Both the position numbers and the translations under genes were made by a program. The notes below the pieces were generated by a model. That model saw only the letters and a program-made list of their open reading frames with translations. It was not told the DNA's origin and made no database searches. Shown here piece after piece: positions 6,958 to 15,458 of a stretch of 48,035 nucleotides of DNA. Each line of letters starts with the position of its first letter. The first letter of the stretch is position 1. Source of the DNA: JAAYBQ01 sp035403465 (GTDB taxonomy: Bacteria; Spirochaetota; UBA4802; UBA5550); the NCBI GenBank assembly GCA_035403465.1, contig DAONFG010000025.1, forward strand, positions 1 through 48,035. Direction: 5' to 3'.

Positions 6958-8334
6958 ATGAAGATAGCAGTACTTAACGGCAGTCCCAAGGGTGAACTCA
7001 GCGTTACCATGCAGTATGTGAAATTTATTGAGAAAAAAAATCCCGGTAATGATTTCGAATATATAAACATCTCGCAGCGGATAAACAAAATTGAAGATGA
7101 CCCGGACCTGTTTGGTGAGATAACCGCAAAGATCGCGGATTCAGATCTTGTTATATGGTGTGTGCCTCTTTATGTTATGCTGGTTCCATCTCAGTATAAA
7201 AGGTTTATTGAACTCATATGGGAGCGCGGGTCTGAAAGCGTTTTCAGGGGGAAATACGCTGCAGTGATTACCACATCGATTCACTTTTTTGATAACACGG
7301 CGCATAATTACATGCGGGGAATATGTGACGATCTCGGAATGATTTTTACAGAATCATTCTCCCCTGATATGTACGATATTATGCATGAGGAGGGCAGGGT
7401 AAAACTGCTGCAGTTTGCTGATATCTGCCTTAAGACTGCCGGGAAAAAAACAGTAACGCCGAAGGCTTTTGGAATGACCGATTATTGTATGCCGGTATAT
7501 GAACCGGGTGATTCCCAGGTTAAAACTTCAGCGGCAGGTAAAAGGATTCTGATACTATCCGACAGAAGATACATTAATGATAACATGGGAAACATGATAA
7601 CACGTCTGCAGTCGGCGTTCGATGGGAATGTCCGTGTTATGGCGCTGACCGACATCGATATCAAGGGCGGGTGCCTGGGCTGCTGCGAGTGCGGCTTCGA
7701 TTACCAATGCGTATATACAGGCAAGGACGGATTTATTGATTATTATAAAAACGAGATTGTAACCTCGGACATAATTATTTATGCGGGGGAGATCAAGGAC
7801 AGGTACCTCTCCGCAAAATGGAAACAGATGTTAGACCGTTCATTCTTCAACACCCACACACCGACATTACAGGGCAGGCAGACTGCATTTCTTATTTCCG
7901 GGCCTCTGCGCAGTATACCAAACCTTCGGGAGATTCTACAGGCAGGCAACGAGTTCCAGAAAGCAAACCTTGTGGACATAGTTACAGATGAACAGGACTC
8001 TGCGGCTACTGATATGCTTATTGATTCCCTTGCCGCACGGCTTGTGGAAGCGTCAAACGCAGGGTATGTACGGCCGCAGACCTTCCTTGGATTCGGCGGC
8101 ACAAAGATTTTCCGTGATGATGTATGGGGCAGGCTGAGGTTTGTGTTCCAGGCTGACCACAGGTATTATGAAGAGCATGGTTTCTATGATTTCCCGCAGG
8201 ATGACAAAAAGACCATCGAGATAAACGAAAAGATGATGGCGCTTACCGCTAATCCTGAAATGCGGGAGAAGGTGAGGAAGATGACAAAGGCCGAGATGGT
8301 TAAACCGATCAAGGCTATTGTGGATACGAAGTGA
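6958..8334 (+). CDS. Tandem flavodoxin-fold NAD(P)H-dependent FMN reductase-like protein
   Basis: 458 residues containing two flavodoxin-like domains in one chain. The first starts MKIAVLNGSPKGELSVT, with the phosphate-binding loop of NADPH-dependent FMN reductases, then DSDLVIWCVPLYVMLVP and YAAVITTS. The second begins near residue 196 (KRILILSDRRYINDNMG) and contains the GGCLGCCECGFD Cys cluster, SDIIIYAGEIKDRYLSAKWK and a final helical region. The second domain resembles the iron-sulfur flavoprotein type, where Cys residues near the flavin loop bind a cluster, though the spacing here (Cys-x2-Cys-Cys-x-Cys) is not the canonical Isf spacing. GGAGG lies five bases before the ATG. Likely role: flavin-dependent electron transfer in the cytosol; partner unknown. 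Confidence 0.82.
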   Translation: MKIAVLNGSPKGELSVTMQYVKFIEKKNPGNDFEYINISQRINKIEDDPDLFGEITAKIADSDLVIWCVPLYVMLVPSQYKRFIELIWERGSESVFRGKYAAVITTSIHFFDNTAHNYMRGICDDLGMIFTESFSPDMYDIMHEEGRVKLLQFADICLKTAGKKTVTPKAFGMTDYCMPVYEPGDSQVKTSAAGKRILILSDRRYINDNMGNMITRLQSAFDGNVRVMALTDIDIKGGCLGCCECGFDYQCVYTGKDGFIDYYKNEIVTSDIIIYAGEIKDRYLSAKWKQMLDRSFFNTHTPTLQGRQTAFLISGPLRSIPNLREILQAGNEFQKANLVDIVTDEQDSAATDMLIDSLAARLVEASNAGYVRPQTFLGFGGTKIFRDDVWGRLRFVFQADHRYYEEHGFYDFPQDDKKTIEINEKMMALTANPEMREKVRKMTKAEMVKPIKAIVDTK

Positions 8335-8373
8335 GTAATTCGCTGCCAATGCGGCAAGCGTGCTTACCCGGTG

Positions 8374-8568
8374 ATGATGTCTGATTCGTCACGTAAGCTT
8401 GAAGAATTCTGTTTAATGGAGGGTAAAGAAGATGAAACTGTGGAATCATATTCGGCACATTACAAGGGGAAACATATCTATTATACAAACAGCAAAAACG
8501 AAGACCCGCTTGACTTTTCAATTATCATTGATAAAAAAACCGGGGATATGTATTTAGACACAAAGTGA
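8374..8568 (+). CDS. Small hypothetical protein, about 64 aa
   Basis: Short acidic protein (EGKEDETVESYSAHYKGKHIYYTNSKNED, read in two overlapping parts) ending DKKTGDMYLDTK, where the C-terminal pattern looks like a beta hairpin. The start is unsure: GTG 8371, ATG 8374 and ATG 8377 are all possible and none has a clear ribosome site; an internal ATG at 8419 is another option. It lies 39 bases after the flavodoxin gene and nine before the phospholipase gene in the same direction, so the three may be co-transcribed. No family is recognised. Confidence 0.5.
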   Translation: MMSDSSRKLEEFCLMEGKEDETVESYSAHYKGKHIYYTNSKNEDPLDFSIIIDKKTGDMYLDTK

Positions 8569-8577
8569 TTCTATATT

Positions 8578-9789
8578 ATGAAATTTAAAGATATAAATAT
8601 AAAAACAACACGTTCCATAAAAAAACTGAAGAACAGGTTTTTTCTTCCGGCATTTATGCGTGACATGAAACATATGGGAATCGGCGGTCTTTCCGGCGGC
8701 AATAAGGTTGCTATAATTTCAGAAGGGGACAGGTTTTTTGATTCAATACTGTCATCAATCGCAAAAGCAAAGAAGAGCATCAACCTTGAGACGTATATAT
8801 TCAGCAGTGACAACGTGGGCATGCTTGTTGCGCAGAAGCTTTCCGAAAGGGCCCGCGCGGGTGTTGAGGTTAATGTTATTTACGATTCAGTCGGTTCAAT
8901 CGCCGCCTCTTCACAGATGTTTTCAATGATGCGCGAGGCGGGTGTCGAGGTTATTGAATACCACCCGTTTGTACCGTGGAGAAAGTACTGGGGCCTGAGT
9001 TTCCGCGACCACAGGAAGATCCTGGTCGTTGACGGTGTAAAGGCATTTGTCGGCGGAATAAATATCGGGAAAGAGTATGCCGGGAATAAATACAAAGGGG
9101 ATTCATGGCGCGACACTCATGTTATGGTCGAGGGGCCCGCGGTAAAGGATATACAGTATTTTTTCATGGAGAACTGGTACAGGAACGGCGGGGCTGTCAT
9201 GAATGCGGGCCTTTATTTCCCTGATATAAAAAAAACCGATGATAAACTGCTCATGGTCCTGTGCGCAAGGTCAAGAAGGAATGTGCGGCCTGTTCACGAA
9301 TCGTACATATCAGCAATAAAAAATGCCAGGCAGACGATTTATATCACCAACGCTTATTTTATCCCCGATGCCAGGATCTTCAGAAACCTGGTAAGGGCTG
9401 CGGAGAGGGGGGTTGACGTGCGCCTGCTGCTGCCGGGTAAATCTGACATTGCGTTTGTTAAGCTTGCAAGCATGTACCTTTATAAAAGATACCTTAAGCA
9501 CAACATCAGGATATTCGAATACCAGAGGTCTATACTCCACGCCAAGACAGCGGTTATCGACGGGGTGTGGTCTACTGTCGGTTCATCAAACCTTGACAGG
9601 CGCAGTTTCAGGGAAAACCTTGAAATGAATGTGGCAGTCCTTGACCAGGAGTTCGGTGAAGAGATGGAGTCCATGTTTCTGCGTGACCTGGAAAAAAGCA
9701 GGGAGATAATCCTTGCGGAGCTTCAGCGGCGCAGCCTGTACCTGTTCCTGCTGGAATGGTTATGCTACAGGTTCAGGAATTTCTTTTAG
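8578..9789 (+). CDS. Phospholipase D family protein, cardiolipin synthase-like
   Basis: 403 residues with two HKD motifs: HRKILVVDG starting at His145 and HAKTAVIDG at His321, each followed by the GxxN/SSN residues of the superfamily (GGINIG, GSSNLDRRS). This pattern and length fit bacterial cardiolipin synthases of the ClsB/ClsC type, which condense phosphatidyl groups to make cardiolipin at the membrane. The N-terminus lacks the two membrane helices of ClsA but has a basic amphipathic stretch (KTTRSIKKLKNRFFLP) that could bind lipid. The C-terminus (YLFLLEWLCYRFRNFF) is hydrophobic and aromatic. The translation start region is weak in Shine-Dalgarno sequence, so coupling to the preceding small gene is possible. 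Confidence 0.9.
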   Translation: MKFKDINIKTTRSIKKLKNRFFLPAFMRDMKHMGIGGLSGGNKVAIISEGDRFFDSILSSIAKAKKSINLETYIFSSDNVGMLVAQKLSERARAGVEVNVIYDSVGSIAASSQMFSMMREAGVEVIEYHPFVPWRKYWGLSFRDHRKILVVDGVKAFVGGINIGKEYAGNKYKGDSWRDTHVMVEGPAVKDIQYFFMENWYRNGGAVMNAGLYFPDIKKTDDKLLMVLCARSRRNVRPVHESYISAIKNARQTIYITNAYFIPDARIFRNLVRAAERGVDVRLLLPGKSDIAFVKLASMYLYKRYLKHNIRIFEYQRSILHAKTAVIDGVWSTVGSSNLDRRSFRENLEMNVAVLDQEFGEEMESMFLRDLEKSREIILAELQRRSLYLFLLEWLCYRFRNFF

Positions 9790-9906
9790 CAGAAGGTGTA
9801 ACGGACAGTCACCCGGCTGATCAGTTTGCTTAGCAGGTACATAATGACAGAATTAATTTTATCATAAATTTTTACATTGCATTAATCATTGTTGCGAGGT
9901 GATACC

Positions 9907-10656
9907 ATGTTGTTAAATTCAGGATCGTTGCGCGTACGCCAGGTAAAGTTGGTCTGGATTATAATAGCCATAACCTATATCGGTGTGTGGCTTATACCAT
10001 TTTTCCAGAACTTTACTGCGCCGGGTAAGGGCTCACAGGAGGCCTCTGCCATACTCAGGCATACAGGCATGTTCAAGTGGTACATTATACCGATTTTTGT
10101 TGTAGTGGTCAATTCATATATTGAAGAGATCAGAAGGGATAACTGGGCCGGCGTTTTTGCCGGGATCGCTTTTTTTCTCACAGACGCCTTCAATGAAATA
10201 TGGAACGGCCTGTTCTATACTGCAACAGGAGGCTATGCCGCTGTATGGATGTGTTCGTTCCCCACTGCCTTCCAGCCTCTCATGGGCTGGAACATCGAGA
10301 TCATATTCATGTTTCTCCTGCTGGGCCTTGCAAGTACAAAGCTTCTGCCCGCTGACAAGGATGCGCTTGTTTTTGGCAGAATAAACAACAGGCGCTTTTA
10401 TGCATTTATCATGGCATGGTTATGCGTTCTCGTTGAAATTGTGCTGAACCTTTGGGGGGCGCTTGTGTGGAATTATCCCTGGTGGCAGCCACGATTCCCC
10501 TTTATCCTTTTTATTATAGGATACTGGCCGTTTTTTGAAATGGCGTTCTTTGTATACGACATGGAGAGCAGGAAAAGGCAGGCCATCTTCACCGCGGCAT
10601 TTGCATCTGTGCTGGCTGTGGCAATGTTTGTCTTTATACAGTTGAAGTGGATTTAA
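9907..10656 (+). CDS. Multi-pass membrane protein of unknown function
   Basis: 249 residues with about seven hydrophobic helices (for example VWIIIAITYIGVWLIPFF, WYIIPIFVVVVNSYI, IIFMFLLLGLAS, FYAFIMAWLCVLVEIVL and AAFASVLAVAMFVFIQL). Trp, aromatic and charged residues cluster between helices (EEIRRDNWAG, DAFNEIWNGLFY, WNYPWWQPRFPF). I do not recognise the family. ATG 9907 is preferred because GAGGTG (9896-9901) is five bases upstream; the in-frame alternative at 9889 has none. The neighbouring genes give no clue: a phospholipase D gene upstream and a chemoreceptor converging from the other side. Confidence 0.7.
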   Translation: MLLNSGSLRVRQVKLVWIIIAITYIGVWLIPFFQNFTAPGKGSQEASAILRHTGMFKWYIIPIFVVVVNSYIEEIRRDNWAGVFAGIAFFLTDAFNEIWNGLFYTATGGYAAVWMCSFPTAFQPLMGWNIEIIFMFLLLGLASTKLLPADKDALVFGRINNRRFYAFIMAWLCVLVEIVLNLWGALVWNYPWWQPRFPFILFIIGYWPFFEMAFFVYDMESRKRQAIFTAAFASVLAVAMFVFIQLKWI

Positions 10657-10686
10657 ACGGGCTTTACCTTTATTCTTTTATGCGTC

Positions 10687-10716
10687 CCGGGCTGCATAAA
10701 AGTATCGGCAGCCCGG
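10687..10716. terminator. Hairpin between convergent genes
   Basis: CCGGGCTG (10687-10694) pairs with CAGCCCGG (10709-10716), loop of 14 bases, located between the membrane protein gene and the convergent chemoreceptor gene. There is no T run on either side, so it is only a candidate bidirectional terminator. Confidence 0.45.
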
Positions 10717-10771
10717 TAAACCTGATTTAACAGGGACCACGGGTTTTCCAGGGTAAGGTTAACCGGCTGAC

Positions 10772-12331
10772 TTACTCCTTCTCCTCCATAATCTGTTTAA
10801 GCTCCCCGGAAATATTTTTCATTCTGTCATAACTCATGTTAAGGGATTCCGCGTTCTGGGTGTTTTCCTGTACCAGGCTGTTGGTGTTGTCCACTGATTT
10901 GCTGATCTCCTCCATTGCCAGGGTCTGTTCCTGCGAGGCATTCCTGATTATTTCAGACTTCTCGAAAACCTTTTTGTTTCTCAGAACCATGTCTCCCCTG
11001 ATCTTCTCCTGCTGCTGGATAACAGTCATCGTCTCCATGGCTTTTGACTGGAGTTCGACGAGGCTGGTGCCGAGTGATTCAATGAATTCAATGATTCTTG
11101 CTATTATAGAATTTGAAAAAAGTGCGTCGTTCCTGCTCGTTTCAATGAGATCCTTTATCTTCTTGAGTTCGCTTGAGGAATTGTCCGCCAGTTTCCCGAT
11201 TTCATCGGCAACTACGGCGAAACCCCTGCCATGCTCCCCGGCCCGCGCAGCTTCAATTGCAGCGTTTAGCGAGAGGAGGTTGATCCTGTCGAAAAAATCA
11301 TCTATGATCCCGGTAATCATCTGCATGTTGTCTGAATTGACAAGTGTCTTCCTGTTGACTTCATTCAGTTCGGTTGAGGATGAACGGCCGATTGCGGACA
11401 TCTCGGCAATGGTGGCAAATCTCTTCTGCAGTTCGGATCCGAAAACCTGCAGTGAATCAATGAGCCGGGTCAGTGATTCTATGCTTTCTGTAAGTTCATT
11501 AACGGATTGATTCTGATCCTTTGTTGCGTTCTCCACGCTTGTAGTACTTGAAGAGACCTCTTCAATCGAGGCCACAAGTTCCTCGATTGTTGCCGCCTCT
11601 GTCTGCATGTTTATGATAATATTTGACACGGCCTGGTCAGTCACACCCATTGCTGAAGTCAGCTCGTTATAGGATTTGCGGATGGTGCTGATAAGTTCAA
11701 CGATGTATTCATTTTTCTCCCGGTTCTTATCAGCTTCATCTTTGCTCATTTTAAGCGCGACCTTTGTAGAACGTACTGTTACGATACAGAAGAGATAAAC
11801 CAGGATAAAGTTCCCGGCTGCAAGAAAGGTCCCCATCTTAACCTGGTATGCTATGTGTTCCGGAGTAGACAGGATTTTGGAAATATCGAATCGTAAAAAA
11901 TTTATTATAATTGATGAAAACAAAAGAGATGCCACTGATAAATGTACCCATTTAAATGAGAACATGGTTGACATGACAACTGTGGGAAATGCGAAGAAAA
12001 TCACAGTAACAAGTGCAAGTTCAGCCGGCCTTGTTGAGAGTCCCGCAAGAACAATGGCTGTCTGGATAATTGAGAAGACCGCCCCTGCCATCCGTCCCTT
12101 CCCCTTTACAACCAGTATCATGGATAAGGTCGCACTGATGCAGGATGTTCCGGACGTGGCGAATGAACGAACAGGTCCCAGTTTCGGGAGATTTACGAAG
12201 AAGAGTATAAACATCATGCAAAAAAATAACGCTGACATGAAAAAAAGAAATTTTGCGAAGGATCTGACATAGGGATCCTTGTCCTGATACCTGTGGAAAA
12301 ATTTCCTGTCCATAATACCAGATATTGACAT
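10772..12331 (-). CDS. Methyl-accepting chemotaxis protein with polytopic N-terminal sensor
   Basis: 519-residue chemoreceptor. The cytoplasmic hairpin tip DRINLLSLNAAIEAARAGEH (continuing GRGFAVVADEIGKLAD) is the invariant signalling site that contacts CheA and CheW; it is flanked by long coiled-coil arms. Instead of the usual two helices around a periplasmic domain, the first 200 residues hold about six membrane helices in pairs with short loops, so the input is probably sensed in or near the membrane. There is no recognisable HAMP domain; a coiled coil (KMSKDEADKNREKNEYIVEL) follows the last helix. ATG 12331 is chosen with GAGGA (12341-12345) nine bases upstream; a GTG at 12337 is too close. 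It links to the flagellar genes by function, not position. Confidence 0.93.
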   Translation of the reverse strand: MSISGIMDRKFFHRYQDKDPYVRSFAKFLFFMSALFFCMMFILFFVNLPKLGPVRSFATSGTSCISATLSMILVVKGKGRMAGAVFSIIQTAIVLAGLSTRPAELALVTVIFFAFPTVVMSTMFSFKWVHLSVASLLFSSIIINFLRFDISKILSTPEHIAYQVKMGTFLAAGNFILVYLFCIVTVRSTKVALKMSKDEADKNREKNEYIVELISTIRKSYNELTSAMGVTDQAVSNIIINMQTEAATIEELVASIEEVSSSTTSVENATKDQNQSVNELTESIESLTRLIDSLQVFGSELQKRFATIAEMSAIGRSSSTELNEVNRKTLVNSDNMQMITGIIDDFFDRINLLSLNAAIEAARAGEHGRGFAVVADEIGKLADNSSSELKKIKDLIETSRNDALFSNSIIARIIEFIESLGTSLVELQSKAMETMTVIQQQEKIRGDMVLRNKKVFEKSEIIRNASQEQTLAMEEISKSVDNTNSLVQENTQNAESLNMSYDRMKNISGELKQIMEEKE

Positions 12332-12644
12332 AATCACCGTTCCTCAAAAAAAATTTATTTTCTCATCCTGGCAGACGCCCGGAAAAAGGATCAGGTCATA
12401 ATTGATTTGCTGCATATCTGGTTATTTAAAACAGGGTTATGTCGCGCGAGCAAAACAAAGGTTTGCAGCAAGTCTGATATTATAATAAGTATTTACAATA
12501 CCGAAGTAAAGAATATTTTATAATTTCGTATCGGTCTTAAAAGATGATTAAATAGCCCGATACCTGTTTAATTAGCAGATATTTTCACGGTAAATATCTT
12601 GACATTCCGTATAGCCGTTGTTTTCTGGTCTACGGTAATGAAAC
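12332..12644. other. Divergent intergenic region, 313 bp
   Basis: A/T-rich spacer between the chemoreceptor (minus) and the DUF4321 gene (plus). GTATCGG (12528-12534) and CCGATAC (12557-12563) form a 7-bp inverted repeat with a 22-base spacer. TTGACA at 12599-12604 may be a -35 box for the rightward gene, but no good -10 follows at standard spacing. No coding fragment was seen. Confidence 0.4.
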
Positions 12645-12881
12645 ATGGTTTTTGAAAGATCAAACACGGTATATTTCTTCGCGTTCATGATTATCGGGGC
12701 AATCCTCGGATCTGCGCTCGGGAGCCTTATTGTAAAATTCGCCCCGGCTATGAAGGTAATAACTGAATCTCTTACTGGACCCGTTGGTTTCAACCTTGAG
12801 ATTATTAGTCTCAGCCTTAAATTAAATCTTGCGTCTCTCACGGGACTTGTCCTGGGGATTGTAATTTTCCGTAAGGTTTAA
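12645..12881 (+). CDS. DUF4321 family small membrane protein
   Basis: 78 residues with two hydrophobic helices (FFAFMIIGAILGSALGSLIV and the C-terminal LASLTGLVLGIVIF) around an extracytoplasmic loop that contains FAPAMKVITESL. The GAILGSALG glycine pattern and LKLNLASLTGLVLGIVIF end match DUF4321, a short family of unknown role found in Gram-positive anaerobes and spirochaetes. The ribosome site is weak (GGTAA region). It is the last gene before the rpsB leader and is read in the same direction, with about 300 bases between. Confidence 0.75.
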   Translation: MVFERSNTVYFFAFMIIGAILGSALGSLIVKFAPAMKVITESLTGPVGFNLEIISLSLKLNLASLTGLVLGIVIFRKV

Positions 12882-12918
12882 GGCCGCGCCTGCGGCTATC
12901 AAAAGTACCGGGTATCCG

Positions 12919-12943
12919 GGATTTCCGCCTTCGCGGGAATGAC
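12919..12943. repeat. Degenerate short palindromic repeat
   Basis: ATTTCCGCCTTCGCGGGAAT, followed by GACAG, closely resembles the common extragenic palindrome ATTCCCGCCTTCGCGGGAAT of many environmental bacteria, with one base changed so that one stem pair is lost. It is a single copy in this window, in the space between DUF4321 and rpsB. Confidence 0.6.
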
Positions 12944-13183
12944 AGATTAACCAGGTATGGATTTAAACCGGTTTGTGACCGGTTGCCTCATTCCTGAAGA
13001 ATAGGCAATAAGATTCAATTTACGGGCTGTTTATAAACTGCAGGTTTATAATGTAAAGTTGTAATACATTATTTCTGAATCCGCGAGTTATGAATCAGCA
13101 CAATCATAATAACGGTATTAACCGTTTTGTCGCGTCAGGTTATCCTGCCGCAAATTACTAATTTTATTACAGGGGGTACCCAA

Positions 13184-14011
13184 TTGGCTGTTGTATCAAT
13201 GAAAGCTTTACTTGAATCCGGTGTACATTTCGGTCACCAGACAAGGCGATGGAATCCTAAGATGTCGCAGTTTATATTTACCGCGAGAAACGGCATTCAC
13301 ATCATCGATTTGCAGAAAACAATGCAGAGGGTCAAGGTCGCTTATTCGGCGATGAGAGATCTTTCTTCTAACGGCGGAAAAGTTCTTTTCGTGGGAACAA
13401 AAAAACAGGCGCAGAGCGCGATCGTTGAGTATGCCGAGAAATGCGGCATGTATTATGTATCTGAAAGATGGCTCGGCGGACTTCTTACAAATTTTAAAAC
13501 AGTAAACAATTCAATCCAGAGGCTCAAGGAGCTGGAAAGAATGCAGGAAAATGATTCCTGGGATGCTGAAACTAAAAAAGAAATTCTTGAACTGCAGAGG
13601 GAACTTGGAAAGAAAAACAAGATACTCAGCGGTATTAAAAATATGGCGACTCTTCCCGATGCGCTCTTTATCATAGATCCAAAGAGGGAGACAATCGCAG
13701 TGCAGGAAGCGCAGAAGCTTGGAATTCCGATCTTCGCGGTTGTTGACACAAACTGTAATCCTGATGATATAGATTACCCGATACCTGGAAATGACGATGC
13801 GATCAGGGCGATTGCTCTGTTCCTGGAAGTTATGGCAAAGGCTATTGTTGAAGGCCAGTCAGGCGGACAGTCGAGCGATATAGCATTTGATGATGAGGAT
13901 GGAGCATCTGCCCCTGCTGCTGCAGAAGCTGTTGAAGACGAGGCTGAAGTGAAAGCTGCCCCGAAGGAAAAAGAGGCTGTCCTCGAAGAGCCCAAGGCGG
14001 ACCAGTGGTGA
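13184..14011 (+). CDS. rpsB: 30S ribosomal protein S2
   Basis: Structural protein of the small ribosomal subunit, 275 residues. The start is a TTG at 13184: with initiator Met this gives M-AVVSMKALLESGVHFGHQT, which matches the S2 family start exactly, and AGGGGGT (13171-13177) sits six bases upstream. An ATG at 13127 in the same frame would add 19 unrelated residues through the ribosome site. Family signatures HFGHQTRRWNPKM, ERWLGGLLTNF and AVVDTNCNPDDIDYPIPGND are intact. The C-terminal 45 residues are an Ala/Glu-rich acidic tail, a variable feature of S2. It is first in the operon running to rseP and is separated from tsf by an attenuator-like terminator. Confidence 0.98.
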   Translation: MAVVSMKALLESGVHFGHQTRRWNPKMSQFIFTARNGIHIIDLQKTMQRVKVAYSAMRDLSSNGGKVLFVGTKKQAQSAIVEYAEKCGMYYVSERWLGGLLTNFKTVNNSIQRLKELERMQENDSWDAETKKEILELQRELGKKNKILSGIKNMATLPDALFIIDPKRETIAVQEAQKLGIPIFAVVDTNCNPDDIDYPIPGNDDAIRAIALFLEVMAKAIVEGQSGGQSSDIAFDDEDGASAPAAAEAVEDEAEVKAAPKEKEAVLEEPKADQW

Positions 14012-14020
14012 TAAATCGGA

Positions 14021-14048
14021 AGCAGATTATTTTATAATCTGCTTTTTT
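14021..14048 (+). terminator. Attenuator/terminator between rpsB and tsf
   Basis: AGCAGATTAT (14021-14030) pairs perfectly with ATAATCTGCT (14034-14043) over a TTT loop, followed by T through 14048. Placed nine bases after the rpsB stop and about 70 before tsf, it would lower expression of everything downstream relative to S2, as is known for the rpsB-tsf operon of E. coli. Confidence 0.88.
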
Positions 14049-14116
14049 CGGTATGGATTTATATTTTCCCCGCTGCACACAGCTGCGGGATTAAGAACAA
14101 ATTAAGGAGCATTAAA

Positions 14117-14716
14117 GTGGCTGAAGTAACAAGTGCAATGATAAAAGAACTGAGGGACAAAACACAGGCCGGTATGGTCGATTGTAAAAAAGCCCTCGTT
14201 GACAGCGACGGAAACATGGAGAAAGCCGTAGAAAACCTGAGAAAAAAAGGTCTCGCGTCAGCTGATAAAAAAATGGGTGCAGAGGTAACCGAGGGTATTA
14301 TCGCTTCATACATTCACAATAACAGTAAGCTTGGCGTAATACTTGAGCTGAAATGTATGACGGACTTTGTCGCAAGGAATGAAGACTTTGTGACCCTTGC
14401 AAAAGAACTTGCGATGCAGGTTGCTGCCGCAAATCCCATTTATATTAAAGTGGAAGAGGTTCCTGCTGAAATTCTCGAGAAAGAGAAAGAGATTTACAGG
14501 GAACAGATGAAAAATTCAGGGAAACCTGACAATGTAATAGAAAAAATTGTTGAAGGCAAGCTTTCAAAGTTCTATTCTGAAGTATGCCTGCTTGAGCAGG
14601 AATATATCAAGGACGGCAGCGTCAAGATTAAGGACCTCATCAAAGAAAAGATAGCAATCTTCAAGGAAAACATCGAAGTAGGAAGATTTTCAAGATTCCA
14701 GATAGGGATGAAGTAA
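14117..14716 (+). CDS. tsf: Elongation factor Ts (short form)
   Basis: Nucleotide exchange factor that reloads EF-Tu with GTP. It is 199 residues, the short form lacking part of the core found in the 280-residue E. coli protein. The N-terminal module (IKELRDKTQAGMVDCKKAL) and the contact motif ELKCMTDFVARNEDF, with the TDFVA residues that insert into EF-Tu, are intact. The start codon is GTG at 14117, with AAGGAGC (14104-14110) six bases upstream; no ATG is available near this conserved start. pyrH begins three bases after its stop. Confidence 0.98.
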   Translation: MAEVTSAMIKELRDKTQAGMVDCKKALVDSDGNMEKAVENLRKKGLASADKKMGAEVTEGIIASYIHNNSKLGVILELKCMTDFVARNEDFVTLAKELAMQVAAANPIYIKVEEVPAEILEKEKEIYREQMKNSGKPDNVIEKIVEGKLSKFYSEVCLLEQEYIKDGSVKIKDLIKEKIAIFKENIEVGRFSRFQIGMK

Positions 14717-14719
14717 TAT

Positions 14720-15442
14720 ATGCAAGGGGAACTGACACCGCGTTATAAACGAATACTTCTCAAACTGAGCGGCGAGGCGCTTGCCGGTGACGGCAAATCC
14801 GGGATTAATCCTGATATAATCAATCAGATTGCTTCAGAGGTTAAGGAGGTCGCGGAGATCGGGGTGGAGGTTGCCATGGTCATCGGCGCCGGAAATATTT
14901 TCAGAGGCGCCATGGCCGAAGCCCTTGGTATCAGCAGGTCAACCGGCGATTTTATGGGGATGCTGGCTACCGTGATGAACTCAATGGCTGTTGAGAATAC
15001 TCTTGAAAAGATGAACATGCCTACAAGGGTACTCACCGCAATCGAGATGAAGCACGTGGCTGAGCCGTATACCATACAGAAGGCCGAGGATCATCTGAAA
15101 AAAGGGAGAATTGTAATCGCAGCAGGAGGTACGGGTCACCCGTACTTTACCACTGATACTGCTGCCAGCCTGCGGGCAGTAGAACTTGGTTGTGATATTC
15201 TGCTGAAGGCCACGCGGGTTGACGGCGTTTATACCAGTGATCCGGAAAAGGATCCTACGGCCGAGAAGATTGAAGAGATTTCGTTCATCGAAGTAATAAA
15301 GAGACAGCTCAGGGTAATGGACCTGACGGCCATATCCCTGTGCATGGATAATAACCTTCCGATTATTGTGTTTAACCTCTTCGAGAAAGGTTCACTGAAG
15401 AGGATCGTTTTCGGAGAAAAAATAGGAACTAAAATTTCCTGA
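14720..15442 (+). CDS. pyrH: UMP kinase
   Basis: Bacterial-type hexameric UMP kinase (amino acid kinase fold), 240 residues, phosphorylating UMP to UDP. Motifs present include RILLKLSGEAL at the N-terminus, VIGAGNIFRG, GDFMGMLATVMNS, AAGGTGHPYFTTDTAA and ATRVDGVYTSDPEKDPTA. It starts three bases after tsf, with AGGGATG inside the tsf end serving as a weak ribosome site, so translation is probably coupled. It is followed by frr after 16 bases, the usual order in bacteria. Confidence 0.98.
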   Translation: MQGELTPRYKRILLKLSGEALAGDGKSGINPDIINQIASEVKEVAEIGVEVAMVIGAGNIFRGAMAEALGISRSTGDFMGMLATVMNSMAVENTLEKMNMPTRVLTAIEMKHVAEPYTIQKAEDHLKKGRIVIAAGGTGHPYFTTDTAASLRAVELGCDILLKATRVDGVYTSDPEKDPTAEKIEEISFIEVIKRQLRVMDLTAISLCMDNNLPIIVFNLFEKGSLKRIVFGEKIGTKIS

Positions 15443-15458
15443 AACGGAGTAATTTATT

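Noticed and set aside
12528..12563. Sigma-28 -10 cores (ACCGATAC and CCCGATAC) near the chemoreceptor
   Set aside because: No matching TAAA element at the right spacing; the two cores are simply arms of one inverted repeat.
13127..13183. Longer rpsB start at 13127
   Set aside because: Adds 19 non-conserved residues and covers the ribosome site; the TTG 13184 start matches the S2 family.
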